From positions 19,743 through 83,742 of the forward strand of contig DBYJ01000045.1 of the NCBI GenBank assembly GCA_002309805.1: DNA of 64,000 bases, given 5' to 3'. Below, one piece after another: positions 27,381 to 36,905 of the stretch. A model generated the notes under the pieces. That model ran no database searches. It was not told the origin of the DNA and saw nothing but the letters and a program-made list of their open reading frames with translations. The stretch is from Bacteroidales bacterium UBA1189 (GTDB lineage: Bacteria; Bacteroidota; Bacteroidia; Bacteroidales; Bacteroidaceae). The position numbers and the translations under genes are program-made. How positions within the stretch are numbered: position 1 is the first letter of the stretch; each line of letters opens with the position of its first letter.

Positions 27381-27731
27381 ATGCCAAGATCAGTTAATCA
27401 TGTTGCTTCAAGAGCAAAGAGAAAGAAAATTTTAGGTCTGACCAGAGGTTACTTTGGCGCCCGCCGCAACGTGTGGACCGTCGCCAAGAACACTTGGGAG
27501 AAGGGTCTTACCTACGCTTACCGCGATCGTAAGAACAAGAAGCGCAACTTCCGTGCCTTGTGGATTCAGCGTATCAACGCTGCCGCCCGCATGGAGGGTT
27601 TGTCGTACTCTCAGCTGATGGGTATGCTTCACAAGGCCGGCATCGAGATCAACCGCAAGGTGCTCGCCGACCTCGCTATGAACAGCCCTGAAGCCTTCAA
27701 GGCCATCGTCGAGAAAGCTAAGCAGGCCTAA
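27381..27731 (+). CDS. rplT: 50S ribosomal protein L20
   Basis: 116 residues, typical length. Starts [16 protein letters not shown] and shows the conserved [19 protein letters not shown] block and [19 protein letters not shown]. Early 50S assembly protein and, in other bacteria, regulator of its own operon. A strong terminator follows. Confidence 0.98.
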   Translation: MPRSVNHVASRAKRKKILGLTRGYFGARRNVWTVAKNTWEKGLTYAYRDRKNKKRNFRALWIQRINAAARMEGLSYSQLMGMLHKAGIEINRKVLADLAMNSPEAFKAIVEKAKQA

Positions 27732-27754
27732 GACAACAAAACTTGCAACAGGAA

Positions 27755-27787
27755 ACGCCTCCCCAAAACGGGAGGCGTCTCTTTTTT
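27755..27787 (+). terminator. Terminator of infC-rpmI-rplT
   Basis: ACGCCTCCC / GGGAGGCGT stem (27755-27778) with six-base loop, then CTCTTTTTTC. Confidence 0.92.
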
Positions 27788-27798
27788 CTGCTTTTTCT

Positions 27799-27829
27799 TT
27801 TGCCGTTTATGCGGAATGAGTTATCTTTG
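27799..27829 (+). promoter_or_regulatory. Promoter of the sulfatase gene
   Basis: TTTG at 27799-27802 and TATCTTTG at 27822-27829, only 18 nt before the start codon. Confidence 0.8.
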
Positions 27830-27846
27830 CCGTAGAAACAGATTGT

Positions 27847-29370
27847 ATGGTGAAAAAGCAAACGAAGAACAGATGGGCAATACTGCTGGCTGTACCGGCT
27901 TTGCCGGCTGTGGCTCAGGTGGGAAACGTTGCTGGTGCGCAGGCGCCTAACATCCTTTACATCATGTGCGACGATATGGGTTATGGCGACCTTTCGTGCT
28001 ATGGGCAGCAGCATTTCCAGACGCCGAATATCGACCGTCTCGCCTCACAGGGTATGCGCATGACGTCGGCTTACGCGGGAAGCCCCGTTTCGGCTCCTTC
28101 GCGTGCCTGTTTTATGACGGGGCAGCACTCGGGGCATACTTATGTGCGCGGCAACCGCGAGCATTGGACGGGGCGTGTGGAATATGGGCAGAATGTGGAT
28201 TATGCCGTTGTGGGGCAGGAACCTTACGATACGGCACACGTCATCCTGCCTGAGCTGATGAAAGCGGCGGGTTATACTACAGCACTCTTCGGCAAATGGG
28301 CAGGCGGCTACGAGGGCAGCATCTCCACGCCCGACAAACGGGGCATCGATGAATTCTATGGTTACATCTGCCAGTTTCAGGCGCACCTCTACTTTCCTAA
28401 TTTCCTCAATCGCTACAGTCGCGCAGCAGGGGATACCGCCGTCGTGCGCGAGGTGCTGGAACAGAACATTCTCCACGACATGTACGGCGACGACTACAAC
28501 AATCGTCGCGAATACTCCGCCGACCTCATTCATCGCCGCGCCCTCGAATGGCTGGCTAAGCAGGAGGAAGGGAAACCCTTTTTCGGCATCTTCACCTATA
28601 CGCTTCCTCATGCTGAACTTCGTCAGCCAGACGATTCGCTGCTACAGCGTTTTCGCGGGCAGCTGCTTCCCGAACGGGAATACCGAGGCGACAAAGGATC
28701 GCGCTACAATCCTACACCCGAGGCTCATGCCCAGTTTGCGGCGATGATAACAAGGCTCGATGCGCAGGTGGGCGAAATCATGCAGCTTTTAGATGAACGA
28801 GGGCTGGCTGACAATACCGTCCTCATCTTCACTAGTGACAACGGGCCGCACGAGGAAGGAGGGGCAGATCCCGGCTATTTCAATCACGACGGCAAGTTCC
28901 GCGGCCTTAAGCGCAGCACCCACGAGGGCGGCATCCGTATCCCCTTTATCATCCGATGGCCAAATCATGTTGCTGCAGGCAGCGAATGTGATTTCCCCTT
29001 TGCTTTCTACGACTTGCTTCCCACATTCTGCGATATTGCGGGTAGGGAAGACCTCTGTGAACCCTCTGACGGAAACGGGGAGTTTGATGGCATTTCCATC
29101 CTACCTACATTGACGGGCGTAGGGTATCAGCACCTTCACGACCACCTCTATTGGGAGTTCCACGAAACTGACATGCTGGCTGTTCGTCGTGGGGAATGGA
29201 AACTTGTTGTCCGCTCCGGACATCCCTCGCTATACCATTTAGGCATCGACCCCCACGAGGACAATGACCTCGCTTCCAGCCGTCCTGACATCGTCCGCCT
29301 TTTGGTGTCGAAAATCCACGAAGACCACACCGATAACCCCCTCTTCCCCGTCACCCTTCCCGATTTCTAA
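27847..29370 (+). CDS. Secreted Ser-type sulfatase (arylsulfatase family S1)
   Basis: Type I sulfatase removing sulfate esters from glycans or aryl substrates. 507 residues with an N-terminal signal peptide. The formylglycine precursor is Ser82 in SAPSRACFMTG, so maturation would need an anaerobic radical SAM enzyme (anSME), not present here. Metal ligands: CDDMGYGD with Asp42-Asp43, and TSDNGPHEEGG (about 327). The KGKFRGLKRSTHEGG-type region appears as HDGKFRGLKRSTHEGGIR (about 349). Stand-alone gene between two promoters; target glycan unknown. Confidence 0.92.
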   Translation: MVKKQTKNRWAILLAVPALPAVAQVGNVAGAQAPNILYIMCDDMGYGDLSCYGQQHFQTPNIDRLASQGMRMTSAYAGSPVSAPSRACFMTGQHSGHTYVRGNREHWTGRVEYGQNVDYAVVGQEPYDTAHVILPELMKAAGYTTALFGKWAGGYEGSISTPDKRGIDEFYGYICQFQAHLYFPNFLNRYSRAAGDTAVVREVLEQNILHDMYGDDYNNRREYSADLIHRRALEWLAKQEEGKPFFGIFTYTLPHAELRQPDDSLLQRFRGQLLPEREYRGDKGSRYNPTPEAHAQFAAMITRLDAQVGEIMQLLDERGLADNTVLIFTSDNGPHEEGGADPGYFNHDGKFRGLKRSTHEGGIRIPFIIRWPNHVAAGSECDFPFAFYDLLPTFCDIAGREDLCEPSDGNGEFDGISILPTLTGVGYQHLHDHLYWEFHETDMLAVRRGEWKLVVRSGHPSLYHLGIDPHEDNDLASSRPDIVRLLVSKIHEDHTDNPLFPVTLPDF

Positions 29371-29413
29371 TGTTAAAAATAACCGTACCCGTACCACGAA
29401 CGGAAAAATGCGG

Positions 29414-29421
29414 TATATTTG
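29414..29421 (+). promoter_or_regulatory. -7 box of the pnt operon
   Basis: TATATTTG, 41 nt before the pntA start; a -33 TTTG is not obvious. Confidence 0.55.
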
Positions 29422-29461
29422 CAGGAAAAATCTATACTACGTTTTTAACTGACAGAAAAAC

Positions 29462-30619
29462 ATGATTATTGGTATTCCCAAAGAGATTATGCACGACGAA
29501 GCGCGTGTGGCTGCTACGCCCGAAACAGTGGGCAAGTTTGTAAACGATGGTTTTGAAGTTCTTGTGGAGCGAAGTGCTGGCGACGGCGCTCTCTATCATG
29601 ACGAGGATTACATCAAAGCGGGGGCTTTGATAGTCGATGACCCTCAGGAAATCTACGACCGTGCAGAAATAATTCTAAAGGTAAAGGAGCCGCTGTTCAA
29701 TGAGCAGAAAGGCAAGCACGAAGTAGAGATGATGCACAAGGGTCAGTATCTCATTACGTTTATCCATCCTGCATCGCCAGTAAATCACGAAATGGTGAAG
29801 AAGCTGACAGCAAAGGGTGTGACAGCTATTACGTTGGATGGTATTCCTCGCATTTCCCGTGCGCAGAACATGGACGCATTAACCTCTATGAGTACGTGCG
29901 CCGGATATAAGGGTATCCTGATGGCTGCTAATCTGATGACAACCTTCGTACCTCAGATGTTTACCGCTGTCGGACAAATAAAGCCCGCCAAGGTGATGGT
30001 TATTGGTGTCGGCGTGGCTGGTTTGCAGGCATTGGCTACGGCAAAGCGTTTGGGTGCTATCACATACGCTGCTGACATCCGTCCGATGGCTGCTGAGAAT
30101 GCTAGTTCACTTGGAGCTAAGGTGGTAGACACAACTGTCCCTGCAGAATTGGCTACGGGCGAGGGTGGTTATGCGAAACGTTTGCCTGACGATGTACTCG
30201 TTCATGAGCAGGAAGCATTGCGGGAAACCATCCAGGACATGGACATTGTGTTCTGCTCAGCTCTCATACCCAGTAAAATTGCTCCTATTATTATTACCGA
30301 GGATATGGTGAAGGGTATGAAGAAAGGCTCGGTCATTGTTGATATCTCAATTGACCAAGGTGGCAACTGCGCGCTTACCCCGAAGGGAGGCATTGAGAAA
30401 AAGTACGGTGTTACCCTGATGGGTGTTAAGAATATCCCTGGCTTACTGCCTACCAGCTCAACTTGGATGTTTGCAAACAACGTCTATAATCTGGTGAAAT
30501 ACCTTGTAAAGGACGGTCGCTTTCAACTTGACCGCTCAGACGAGATTGTTCAGAAGTCGCTTGTCTGTATTGACGGACAACTCGTCCATGCTGGCGCAAG
30601 AGAAGCAATGGGTATATGA
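29462..30619 (+). CDS. pntA: NAD(P) transhydrogenase subunit alpha, NAD-binding part
   Basis: Domain I of proton-translocating transhydrogenase, which binds NAD(H). 385 residues, the split form: the membrane part of alpha is the next gene. Starts MIIGIPKEIMHDEARVA; Rossmann motif GVGVAGLQALATAKRLG (about 182) and DIRPMAAENASSLGAKVVD (about 203), plus the mobile-loop region GGYAKRLPDD (about 237). Overlaps pntAB by 4 nt (ATGA), implying translational coupling. Confidence 0.95.
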   Translation: MIIGIPKEIMHDEARVAATPETVGKFVNDGFEVLVERSAGDGALYHDEDYIKAGALIVDDPQEIYDRAEIILKVKEPLFNEQKGKHEVEMMHKGQYLITFIHPASPVNHEMVKKLTAKGVTAITLDGIPRISRAQNMDALTSMSTCAGYKGILMAANLMTTFVPQMFTAVGQIKPAKVMVIGVGVAGLQALATAKRLGAITYAADIRPMAAENASSLGAKVVDTTVPAELATGEGGYAKRLPDDVLVHEQEALRETIQDMDIVFCSALIPSKIAPIIITEDMVKGMKKGSVIVDISIDQGGNCALTPKGGIEKKYGVTLMGVKNIPGLLPTSSTWMFANNVYNLVKYLVKDGRFQLDRSDEIVQKSLVCIDGQLVHAGAREAMGI

Positions 30620-30912
30620 TTCATCCCCTGATTCTTGTCGCTGTTTTTGTCGTATGCGCGGTGCTCGGCTATTTCATTATTCGGAATGTGCCGAGCCTGC
30701 TGCACACACCCTTGATGTCAGGCATGAACGCCTTGTCGGGGGTGACGATTGTGGGTGCTCTTAGTGCTACGGGCATTGCTTTGCTCTCTCATTGTGGATG
30801 GCTGTCGCAGGTGGCTGGATGTCTGGCCATTGTTTTGGCAGCAGTCAACGTGTTTGGCGGTTTCGGGGTTACCCACCGCATGCTGATGATGTTCAAGAAG
30901 AAACGACATTGA
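30616..30912 (+). CDS. pntAB: NAD(P) transhydrogenase subunit alpha, membrane part
   Basis: 98-residue hydrophobic protein with three helices, the domain II portion of split alpha. Typical VPSLLHTPLMSGMNALSG motif (about residues 26-43) and GVTHRMLMMFKKK at the C-terminal end. Lies between the NAD-binding subunit (4-nt overlap) and pntB (5-nt gap). Confidence 0.94.
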   Translation: MIHPLILVAVFVVCAVLGYFIIRNVPSLLHTPLMSGMNALSGVTIVGALSATGIALLSHCGWLSQVAGCLAIVLAAVNVFGGFGVTHRMLMMFKKKRH

Positions 30913-30917
30913 CTCCT

Positions 30918-32432
30918 ATGGATGTCTATCAAATAATCATCAGTAGTGTACTTGCTTTGGTTGTGTTGCAAGGCATCTCCATGATGTCTCGGGTAAAGAC
31001 AGCTGTTGCGGGCAATTTCCTTTCGGCTGTGGCTGTGCTGACAGGTATTGCTGTCACGCTTGTTTTTAACGAAATTCTGTCGGTTTGGACAATTTGGCCA
31101 GCCATTATCGTCGGGGCGCTGATAGGTAGTGTCGTGGCGCAGCGAGTGAAGATGATACAAATGCCGCAAACCGTTGCCCTTTTCAATGGCTTGGGTGGTG
31201 GTGCTTCGGCGCTTGTCGGTTTGCTTTCGGCACAGGGCGTTGGCTTTAATAGCTTGCAGCTTGCAGCTATCGGTGAGGGCGGTTTCGAAGGCTTCGTGCG
31301 CTTTACCTCTCTGCTGGCAGTCGGTGTTGGAATGATAACCCTTGTGGGCAGTCTTGTTGCTGCGGGTAAGCTTCATCGAGTGTTGCCTCAACAGCCGATG
31401 GTTTGGAGGGGACACTCATTGTGTACATTACTGTTCTTGTTGCTTACTATTGGCTGTATTGTAGCTGGGGTTTTCTTTTATTCCTCTCTGCTGATTGCAG
31501 GCACATTCATCTTCGCCTCCCTCTTTGGTTTATGGTTTGCCGTGAGGGTAGGAGGGGCAGATATGCCTATCACTATCTCGCTGCTGAACTCTCTTTCCGG
31601 CGTAGCGGGAGCTATTGCCGGTATGGCCATCAGCGATGTGTTCCTTGTGGCTGTTGGCGCCATAGTAGGTGCTTCGGGCTTGTTGCTCACGCAGATTATG
31701 TGCCGTGCCATGAACCGAAGTCTCGCCAGCATTCTTCTTGGAGGACGGCCATCCCGAAATACCCGGAATCTCCAGCTAACCTTAGAAAACGAACAACTAA
31801 TCAAACGCGTTATGGATTTAGAGAAAAAAATACAAGAGCTTGAGGCCCTCGTCAAGAACCTCGAAGATCGTGTTGCCGTGCTTACTCAGCAAGTGGACGA
31901 AGCAGAAAAAACGGGCTCATCTGAAGAAACTACTGCTGCAGGTGTTCTTGCAGCGGCAAAAGATGTCATCATCGTTCCTGGTTATGGTATGGCTTTGGCT
32001 CAAGCGCAATATCAGGTACGCCAGCTGGCTGACAAGTTGCAAAGTCGCGGCGCGCGAGTGCGCTATGCCATTCATCCTGTGGCAGGTCGTATGCCTGGTC
32101 ACATGAACGTTTTGCTTGCAGAGGCTGACGTCGATTATGACCAACTTTTTGAGATGGATGCTATCAATGATGATTTTGCCCGTTGCGATGCTGTTGTGGT
32201 TGTTGGAGCCAACGACGTGTTGAATCCTGCTGCCCGCGATGCCGAGGGTACGCCCATTTATGGCATGCCTGTGCTCAATGTTGATGCCGCTCCCGAAGTC
32301 ATCATTTGCAATCGTGACCTCAAGCCTGGCTACGCTGGTGTCGAAAATCCTCTCTACACTCGTGCAAAGGGTGTCTATCTGGAACTTGGTGATGCTAAGG
32401 AGACGCTCCAGCATCTTATGGCAGATTTGTAG
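30918..32432 (+). CDS. pntB: NAD(P) transhydrogenase subunit beta
   Basis: Beta subunit: membrane domain II and NADP-binding domain III, together coupling hydride transfer between NAD(H) and NADP(H) to proton movement. Start chosen at ATG 30918 (MDVYQIIISS); the longer open frame overlaps pntAB. 504 residues. Nine or so helices, then domain III with VPGYGMALAQAQYQV (about 353) and HPVAGRMPGHMNVLLAEA. Odd: residues about 288-330, linking the last helix to domain III, are a heptad-patterned coiled coil (LENEQLIKRVMDLEKKIQEL and onwards), where I would expect a short Ala/Glu linker. Confidence 0.95.
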   Translation: MDVYQIIISSVLALVVLQGISMMSRVKTAVAGNFLSAVAVLTGIAVTLVFNEILSVWTIWPAIIVGALIGSVVAQRVKMIQMPQTVALFNGLGGGASALVGLLSAQGVGFNSLQLAAIGEGGFEGFVRFTSLLAVGVGMITLVGSLVAAGKLHRVLPQQPMVWRGHSLCTLLFLLLTIGCIVAGVFFYSSLLIAGTFIFASLFGLWFAVRVGGADMPITISLLNSLSGVAGAIAGMAISDVFLVAVGAIVGASGLLLTQIMCRAMNRSLASILLGGRPSRNTRNLQLTLENEQLIKRVMDLEKKIQELEALVKNLEDRVAVLTQQVDEAEKTGSSEETTAAGVLAAAKDVIIVPGYGMALAQAQYQVRQLADKLQSRGARVRYAIHPVAGRMPGHMNVLLAEADVDYDQLFEMDAINDDFARCDAVVVVGANDVLNPAARDAEGTPIYGMPVLNVDAAPEVIICNRDLKPGYAGVENPLYTRAKGVYLELGDAKETLQHLMADL

Positions 32433-32445
32433 TCTTACGCCTTCG

Positions 32446-32529
32446 TATTCGCCTACTCTGTGAATTTATTCGCCTGCTCTGCGGATTTATTCGCCTGCGT
32501 TGCGAAATTATTTGCCTGCGCTAAGGAAT
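32446..32529. repeat. Four phased 21-nt degenerate repeats (family C)
   Basis: Units start at 32446, 32467, 32488 and 32509. Each begins TATTCGCCTRC (last one TATTTGCCTGC) and most contain TGCG near the centre. They occupy the start of the 240-nt gap between pntB and mce. Confidence 0.8.
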
Positions 32530-32597
32530 GAACGCTTTTTCCTGTCGTTTGTTTGGGAGAAGCTGAGGCTTGGAAATGAAAATAAATACAAAATTAT

Positions 32598-32628
32598 TTT
32601 GTATTTCCCTCGTCTTGCACTATCTTTG
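32598..32628 (+). promoter_or_regulatory. Promoter of the mce-mmd operon
   Basis: TTTG at 32598-32601 and TATCTTTG at 32621-32628, 44 nt upstream of the mce start. Confidence 0.85.
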
Positions 32629-32672
32629 TCGAACTTTTCAAAAACCATTGTTTTAACTTAATAAATTGCATC

Positions 32673-33089
32673 ATGAAAATTTCTCACATTGAACATCTGG
32701 GAATTGCTGTGAAGAGCATCGAAGAGGCTCTTCCGTACTACGAGAACGTGCTGGGCCTGAAGTGCTACAAGACTGAGGTTGTGGAAGATCAGAAGGTGAA
32801 GACGGCCTTCTTGATGGTAGGTCAGACGAAGCTGGAGCTTCTTGAGCCGACAAGTGAAGAGAGCACCATCGCCAAGTTCATGGCTGATCGCGGCGGTAAG
32901 GGCGGCTTGCACCACATGGCGTTTGCCATCGAGGATGGTGTGGCTAATGCGCTGGCTGAATGCACCGAGAAGGAAGTTCGCGTTATCGACAAGGCTCCCC
33001 GTCCAGGTGCTGACGGCATGCAGATTGCCTTCCTCCACCCGAAATCCACTCAGGGTGTGCTGACGGAATTGTGCGAAAAAGCTCAGTAA
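32673..33089 (+). CDS. mce: Methylmalonyl-CoA epimerase
   Basis: Vicinal oxygen chelate enzyme interconverting (R)- and (S)-methylmalonyl-CoA. 138 residues, normal. Metal ligands fit HIEHLGIAV (His at about 8), LELLEP (Glu about 51) and GLHHMAF (His about 77), with a further Glu late in the chain. First gene of the operon; it supplies the S-isomer to the decarboxylase encoded next. Methylmalonyl-CoA mutase is not in the window. Confidence 0.95.
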   Translation: MKISHIEHLGIAVKSIEEALPYYENVLGLKCYKTEVVEDQKVKTAFLMVGQTKLELLEPTSEESTIAKFMADRGGKGGLHHMAFAIEDGVANALAECTEKEVRVIDKAPRPGADGMQIAFLHPKSTQGVLTELCEKAQ

Positions 33090-33134
33090 GCGCTTCTCAA
33101 AATCGTAAATCGAAAAAAATAGTAAATCTACAAG

Positions 33135-34706
33135 ATGAGCAATCAATTAGACAAAATCAGACAGCTGGTCGAGAAACGCGAGAAAGCTCGCCTCGGCGGT
33201 GGCGAGAAGGCCATCGAGAAACAGCACGAGAGAGGTAAGTACACGGCCCGCGAGCGCATTGCCATGCTGCTCGACGAGGGTTCGTTCGAGGAGTTCGACA
33301 TGTTCATGCGCCATCGCTGCCACAACTTCGGCATGGAAAAGAAGCAGTACGACGGCGACGGCGTGGTGACAGGTTACGGTACCATTGACGGACGACTTGT
33401 CTATGTCTTCGCACAGGACTTCACGGTGAATGCTGGCTCGCTCTCCGAGACTCTGGCACAGAAGATCTGCAAGGTGATGGACTTGGCTATGAAGATGGGA
33501 GCTCCTGTCATCGGCATCAACGACTCGGGCGGCGCACGTATTCAGGAGGGCGTCAACGCCCTTGCTGGCTATGCCGAGATTTTCGAGCGCAACATCCTCG
33601 CCAGCGGTGTAATCCCGCAGATTAGCGGCATCTTCGGCCCTTGTGCTGGCGGTGCTGTCTATAGTCCTGCGCTGACGGACTTCACGCTGATGATGGAGAA
33701 CACGTCCTATATGTTCCTTACCGGCCCTGCTGTTGTGAAGACGGTGCTGGGCGAAGTGGTTACTCAGGAGCAGTTGGGCGGCGCCAGCGTACATAGCACT
33801 AAGAGTGGTGTCACCCACTTTACTGCGAGCACTGAGGAGGAGGCCCTCGCGATGATTCGCAAACTGCTCTCTTACATCCCGCAGAACTACAAGGAGAAGA
33901 CTCCCATCATCCCCTGCGACGACCCCATCGATCGTTGCGACGACTACCTCAATGAGATTATTCCCGACAATCCCAATGCCCCCTACGATATGTACGAGGT
34001 CATCAGCGCCATTGTCGATAACGGCGAATTCTTCGAGGTGCAGCCCAACTATGCCAAGAACATTATTGTCGGTTTCGCCCGCTTCAATGGCGAGAGCGTA
34101 GGCGTTGTTGCCAACCAGCCGAAGCAGCTTGCTGGTGTGCTCGACTGCAACGCCAGCCGCAAGGGCGCCCGCTTCGTCCGCTTCTGCGATGCCTTCAATA
34201 TCCCCATCGTTACGCTGGTTGACGTCCCCGGCTTCCTCCCTGGTACGGGTCAGGAGTACAATGCCGTCATCCTTCACGGTGCCAAGCTGCTCTACGCCTT
34301 CGGCGAGTGCACGGTGCCCAAGGTGACGGTCACCCTGCGCAAGTCGTACGGCGGTAGTCACATCGTGATGAGCTGCAAGCAGCTGCGTGGCGACATGAAC
34401 TACGCTTGGCCGTCAGCTGAGATTGCCGTCATGGGTGCCAGCGGTGCCGCAAGCGTCCTCTACGCTAAGGAGGCCAAGGCCCTCAAGGACGAAGGTAAAG
34501 TTGATGAGGCAAAGGCATTCATCGCTGAGAAGGAGAAGGAATATACCGATCTCTTTGCCAATCCTTACAACGCTGCCCAGTATGGCTATATCGATGATGT
34601 CATCGAGCCGCGCAACACGCGCTTCCGCATCATCCGCGCCCTCGATCAGCTGCGTGACAAGAGGCTTTCATTGCCCGACAAGAAGCATGGCAACATTCCT
34701 TTGTAA
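33135..34706 (+). CDS. mmdA: Methylmalonyl-CoA decarboxylase alpha (carboxyltransferase) subunit
   Basis: Carboxyltransferase moving CO2 from (S)-methylmalonyl-CoA to biotin on MmdC, yielding propionyl-CoA. 523 residues, usual size. Acyl-CoA carboxyltransferase signatures in both halves: [16 protein letters not shown] and [16 protein letters not shown] in the N domain, [17 protein letters not shown] and GGSHIVMSC in the C domain. Sequence alone cannot fully separate it from the propionyl-CoA carboxylase beta chain, but the co-encoded Na+ pump subunits favour decarboxylase. Confidence 0.94.
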   Translation: MSNQLDKIRQLVEKREKARLGGGEKAIEKQHERGKYTARERIAMLLDEGSFEEFDMFMRHRCHNFGMEKKQYDGDGVVTGYGTIDGRLVYVFAQDFTVNAGSLSETLAQKICKVMDLAMKMGAPVIGINDSGGARIQEGVNALAGYAEIFERNILASGVIPQISGIFGPCAGGAVYSPALTDFTLMMENTSYMFLTGPAVVKTVLGEVVTQEQLGGASVHSTKSGVTHFTASTEEEALAMIRKLLSYIPQNYKEKTPIIPCDDPIDRCDDYLNEIIPDNPNAPYDMYEVISAIVDNGEFFEVQPNYAKNIIVGFARFNGESVGVVANQPKQLAGVLDCNASRKGARFVRFCDAFNIPIVTLVDVPGFLPGTGQEYNAVILHGAKLLYAFGECTVPKVTVTLRKSYGGSHIVMSCKQLRGDMNYAWPSAEIAVMGASGAASVLYAKEAKALKDEGKVDEAKAFIAEKEKEYTDLFANPYNAAQYGYIDDVIEPRNTRFRIIRALDQLRDKRLSLPDKKHGNIPL

Positions 34707-34730
34707 CACCCGCAAACAGAGAAACGCACT

Positions 34731-35063
34731 ATGGTTTTAGCAACAAATTGGTCCGACATGTGGGCCATGACGGGAATCGGTTTTGGTACCGTCTTCGTTA
34801 TCCTGCTATTGCTGGTGCTGATTCTGGGCATCTTCAATGTGGTTGCAAAGAAGAAGTCCCCAGCACCTGCGGCCTCTGTAAAGCCAGCCCTTGAGGGAAA
34901 GAAGACTCCTCTTCTTCCTGAAGGAACGACTGAGGCTGATGACGACCTTGCCGCCGTGGCTACGGCGCTCTGTCTGTACTTTCAGGAGGTGCATGACGAG
35001 GAGGCTTACGTCCTCACCATCCATCACCACGAGCATACGGCCTGGCATCCTGAAGGCTATTAA
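34731..35063 (+). CDS. OadG/MmdD-like delta (gamma) subunit
   Basis: 110-residue small subunit with one N-terminal membrane helix (about 14-37, GIGFGTVFVILLLLVLILGI), a Lys/Pro/Ala linker and a C-terminal part LAAVATALCLYFQEVHDEE. Matches the OAD_gamma family, which holds the soluble and membrane parts of Na+-pumping decarboxylases together; oxaloacetate decarboxylase gamma also binds zinc through its tail, and here the tail has HHHEH. Placed between mmdA and the biotin carrier. Confidence 0.85.
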   Translation: MVLATNWSDMWAMTGIGFGTVFVILLLLVLILGIFNVVAKKKSPAPAASVKPALEGKKTPLLPEGTTEADDDLAAVATALCLYFQEVHDEEAYVLTIHHHEHTAWHPEGY

Positions 35064-35102
35064 TTCTCCGAACATTATTCACCGTTATTAGCAAAAAGAA
35101 CA

Positions 35103-35540
35103 ATGAAAGATATCAAATTCAAGATTGGCGATAAGAAGTACGAAGCCAGCGTCGTGGAAAAAGAGGATGGCAAAGTGGAAGTAACCGTCAACGGAAAGGC
35201 TTATACTGTAGAAGTGGAGCGTGAAGCTCCGAAGGCAAAGCCCGTCAAGGTGCAGGCTCCCGCCGCTCCGAAGGCTGCTGCTGCTCCTGCCGCAGCACCC
35301 GCTGCTCCGCAGGCTCCTACCGCAGGTGCCAAGACCGTCAACGCCCCGCTGCCTGGCAATATCGTGAAGGTGACGGCAACTGTCGGACAGGCTGTCAAGC
35401 CCGGCGACGTCCTCGTCGTCATGGAAGCCATGAAGATGGAGAACAACATCGTGGCAGAATCCGAAGGTTCCGTCAGCCGCATCCTCGTACAGGTCGGACA
35501 AACTGTACAGAGCGGCGATGCCCTCGTTGAAATCGCATAA
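35103..35540 (+). CDS. mmdC: Biotin carboxyl carrier subunit of methylmalonyl-CoA decarboxylase
   Basis: 145-residue biotinylated carrier. N-terminal acidic/basic part (1-45), Ala/Pro-rich flexible linker (about 50-74), and biotinyl domain with the acceptor Lys111 in VMEAMKMENNI. Carries CO2 from MmdA to the membrane subunit MmdB. Lies 39 nt after the OadG-like gene and 30 nt before mmdB. Confidence 0.95.
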   Translation: MKDIKFKIGDKKYEASVVEKEDGKVEVTVNGKAYTVEVEREAPKAKPVKVQAPAAPKAAAAPAAAPAAPQAPTAGAKTVNAPLPGNIVKVTATVGQAVKPGDVLVVMEAMKMENNIVAESEGSVSRILVQVGQTVQSGDALVEIA

Positions 35541-35570
35541 CCCATTCCGATAGAAAGACATTACAGAAAC

Positions 35571-36848
35571 ATGAAACGTGCAATTAAACTACTGACGTCA
35601 TTCGTTCTGATGATGCTTGTCGCTGTGCCGACCTTTGCCCAGGACTTCAATGCTGGAGAGACGCTGGGCAAGTTCGTCCGCGAAATGGGTTTCCTGCAGT
35701 TCTTCAGCGGTATGGGTTGGGGAAATGCCGTGATGATTGTCATCGCCTGCTTTTTCCTCTATCTTGCCATCGTAAAGAAGTACGAACCTCTGCTCCTGTT
35801 GCCCATTGCCTTCGGTATGCTGCTCAGCAATATCCCTGGCGCAGGCATGTTCCACACCTCCATGTGGAACGATGAGTTCCTGAATCCCGACAGCCCCTTC
35901 TTCCATAGCTACCGCCATGTGGTGGCTGAGGGAGGTTTGCTCGATGTACTCTACATCGGTGTTAAGCTCGGCGTCTATCCCTGCCTTATCTTTATCGGCG
36001 TGGGTGCTATGACCGACTTCGGTCCCCTCATTGCCAACCCGAAGAGCCTGCTGCTTGGTGCTGCTGCCCAGCTGGGTATTTTCATCGCTTTCCTTGGTGC
36101 TTATGGCCTCGGTTTCACTCCTGCTGAAGCTGGCTCCATCGGTATCATTGGTGGTGCCGATGGTCCTACGTCCATCTTCCTCACCTCGAAGTTGGCTCCG
36201 CATCTCCTCGGCCCTATTGCCTTGGCTGCCTACAGCTACATGGCTCTTGTGCCGGTTATCCAGCCGCCCATCATGAAGCTGCTTACCACAAAGGAGGAAC
36301 GCAAGATTAAGATGAAACAGCTTCGTCCTGTCAGCAAGACCGAGAAGATTATCTTCCCCATTGTTGTTGCTGTCGTCGTCAGCCTTATTCTGCCTTCCGC
36401 TTCAACGCTTATCGGCTGCCTTATGCTGGGCAACTTGATGAAGGAATGCGGTGTGGTAGAGCGTCTGAGCAAGGCTGCACAGAACGAACTGAACAACATC
36501 GTAGTTATCTTCCTTGGCCTTTCCGTTGGTGCTACGGCTACCGCAGAAACGTTTATCTCGTTGAAGACCCTCGGCATCATTGTCATGGGTGTCACAGCCT
36601 TTGCTGTGGGCACCGCTGGTGGTGTGCTGCTTGCTAAGTTGATGAACGTGTTCTCGAAAGAGAAGGTTAACCCGCTTATCGGCTCCGCAGGTGTGAGCGC
36701 CGTGCCTATGGCTGCTCGTGTCAGCCAGTCGGAAGGCCAGAAGGCCGACCCCACCAACTTCCTGCTCATGCACGCCATGGGCCCGAATGTGGCGGGTGTC
36801 ATTGGTTCAGCTGTTGCCGCAGGCATTCTGCTGAATATGCTGGGATAA
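35571..36848 (+). CDS. mmdB: Na+-translocating decarboxylase beta subunit
   Basis: Membrane subunit (OadB/GcdB/MmdB family) that decarboxylates carboxybiotin and exports Na+. 425 residues, about ten helices. Conserved segment [21 protein letters not shown] (about 145), [13 protein letters not shown] with the essential Asp (about 190), and the late [16 protein letters not shown] terminus looks like a signal peptide (about 1-24, ending TFAQDF), as seen in Bacteroidetes versions. Last gene of the operon, followed by a terminator. Confidence 0.95.
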   Translation: MKRAIKLLTSFVLMMLVAVPTFAQDFNAGETLGKFVREMGFLQFFSGMGWGNAVMIVIACFFLYLAIVKKYEPLLLLPIAFGMLLSNIPGAGMFHTSMWNDEFLNPDSPFFHSYRHVVAEGGLLDVLYIGVKLGVYPCLIFIGVGAMTDFGPLIANPKSLLLGAAAQLGIFIAFLGAYGLGFTPAEAGSIGIIGGADGPTSIFLTSKLAPHLLGPIALAAYSYMALVPVIQPPIMKLLTTKEERKIKMKQLRPVSKTEKIIFPIVVAVVVSLILPSASTLIGCLMLGNLMKECGVVERLSKAAQNELNNIVVIFLGLSVGATATAETFISLKTLGIIVMGVTAFAVGTAGGVLLAKLMNVFSKEKVNPLIGSAGVSAVPMAARVSQSEGQKADPTNFLLMHAMGPNVAGVIGSAVAAGILLNMLG

Positions 36849-36870
36849 TCCTCTTGATCCTGAATAAACG

Positions 36871-36905
36871 GCGGGCGCTCCTTTGGAAGCGCCCGCTGAT
36901 TTTTT
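36871..36905 (+). terminator. Terminator of the mce-mmd operon
   Basis: GCGGGCGCT / AGCGCCCGC stem with an 8-nt loop, then TGATTTTTT. The T run touches the last codon of the convergent lipid kinase gene. Confidence 0.92.
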
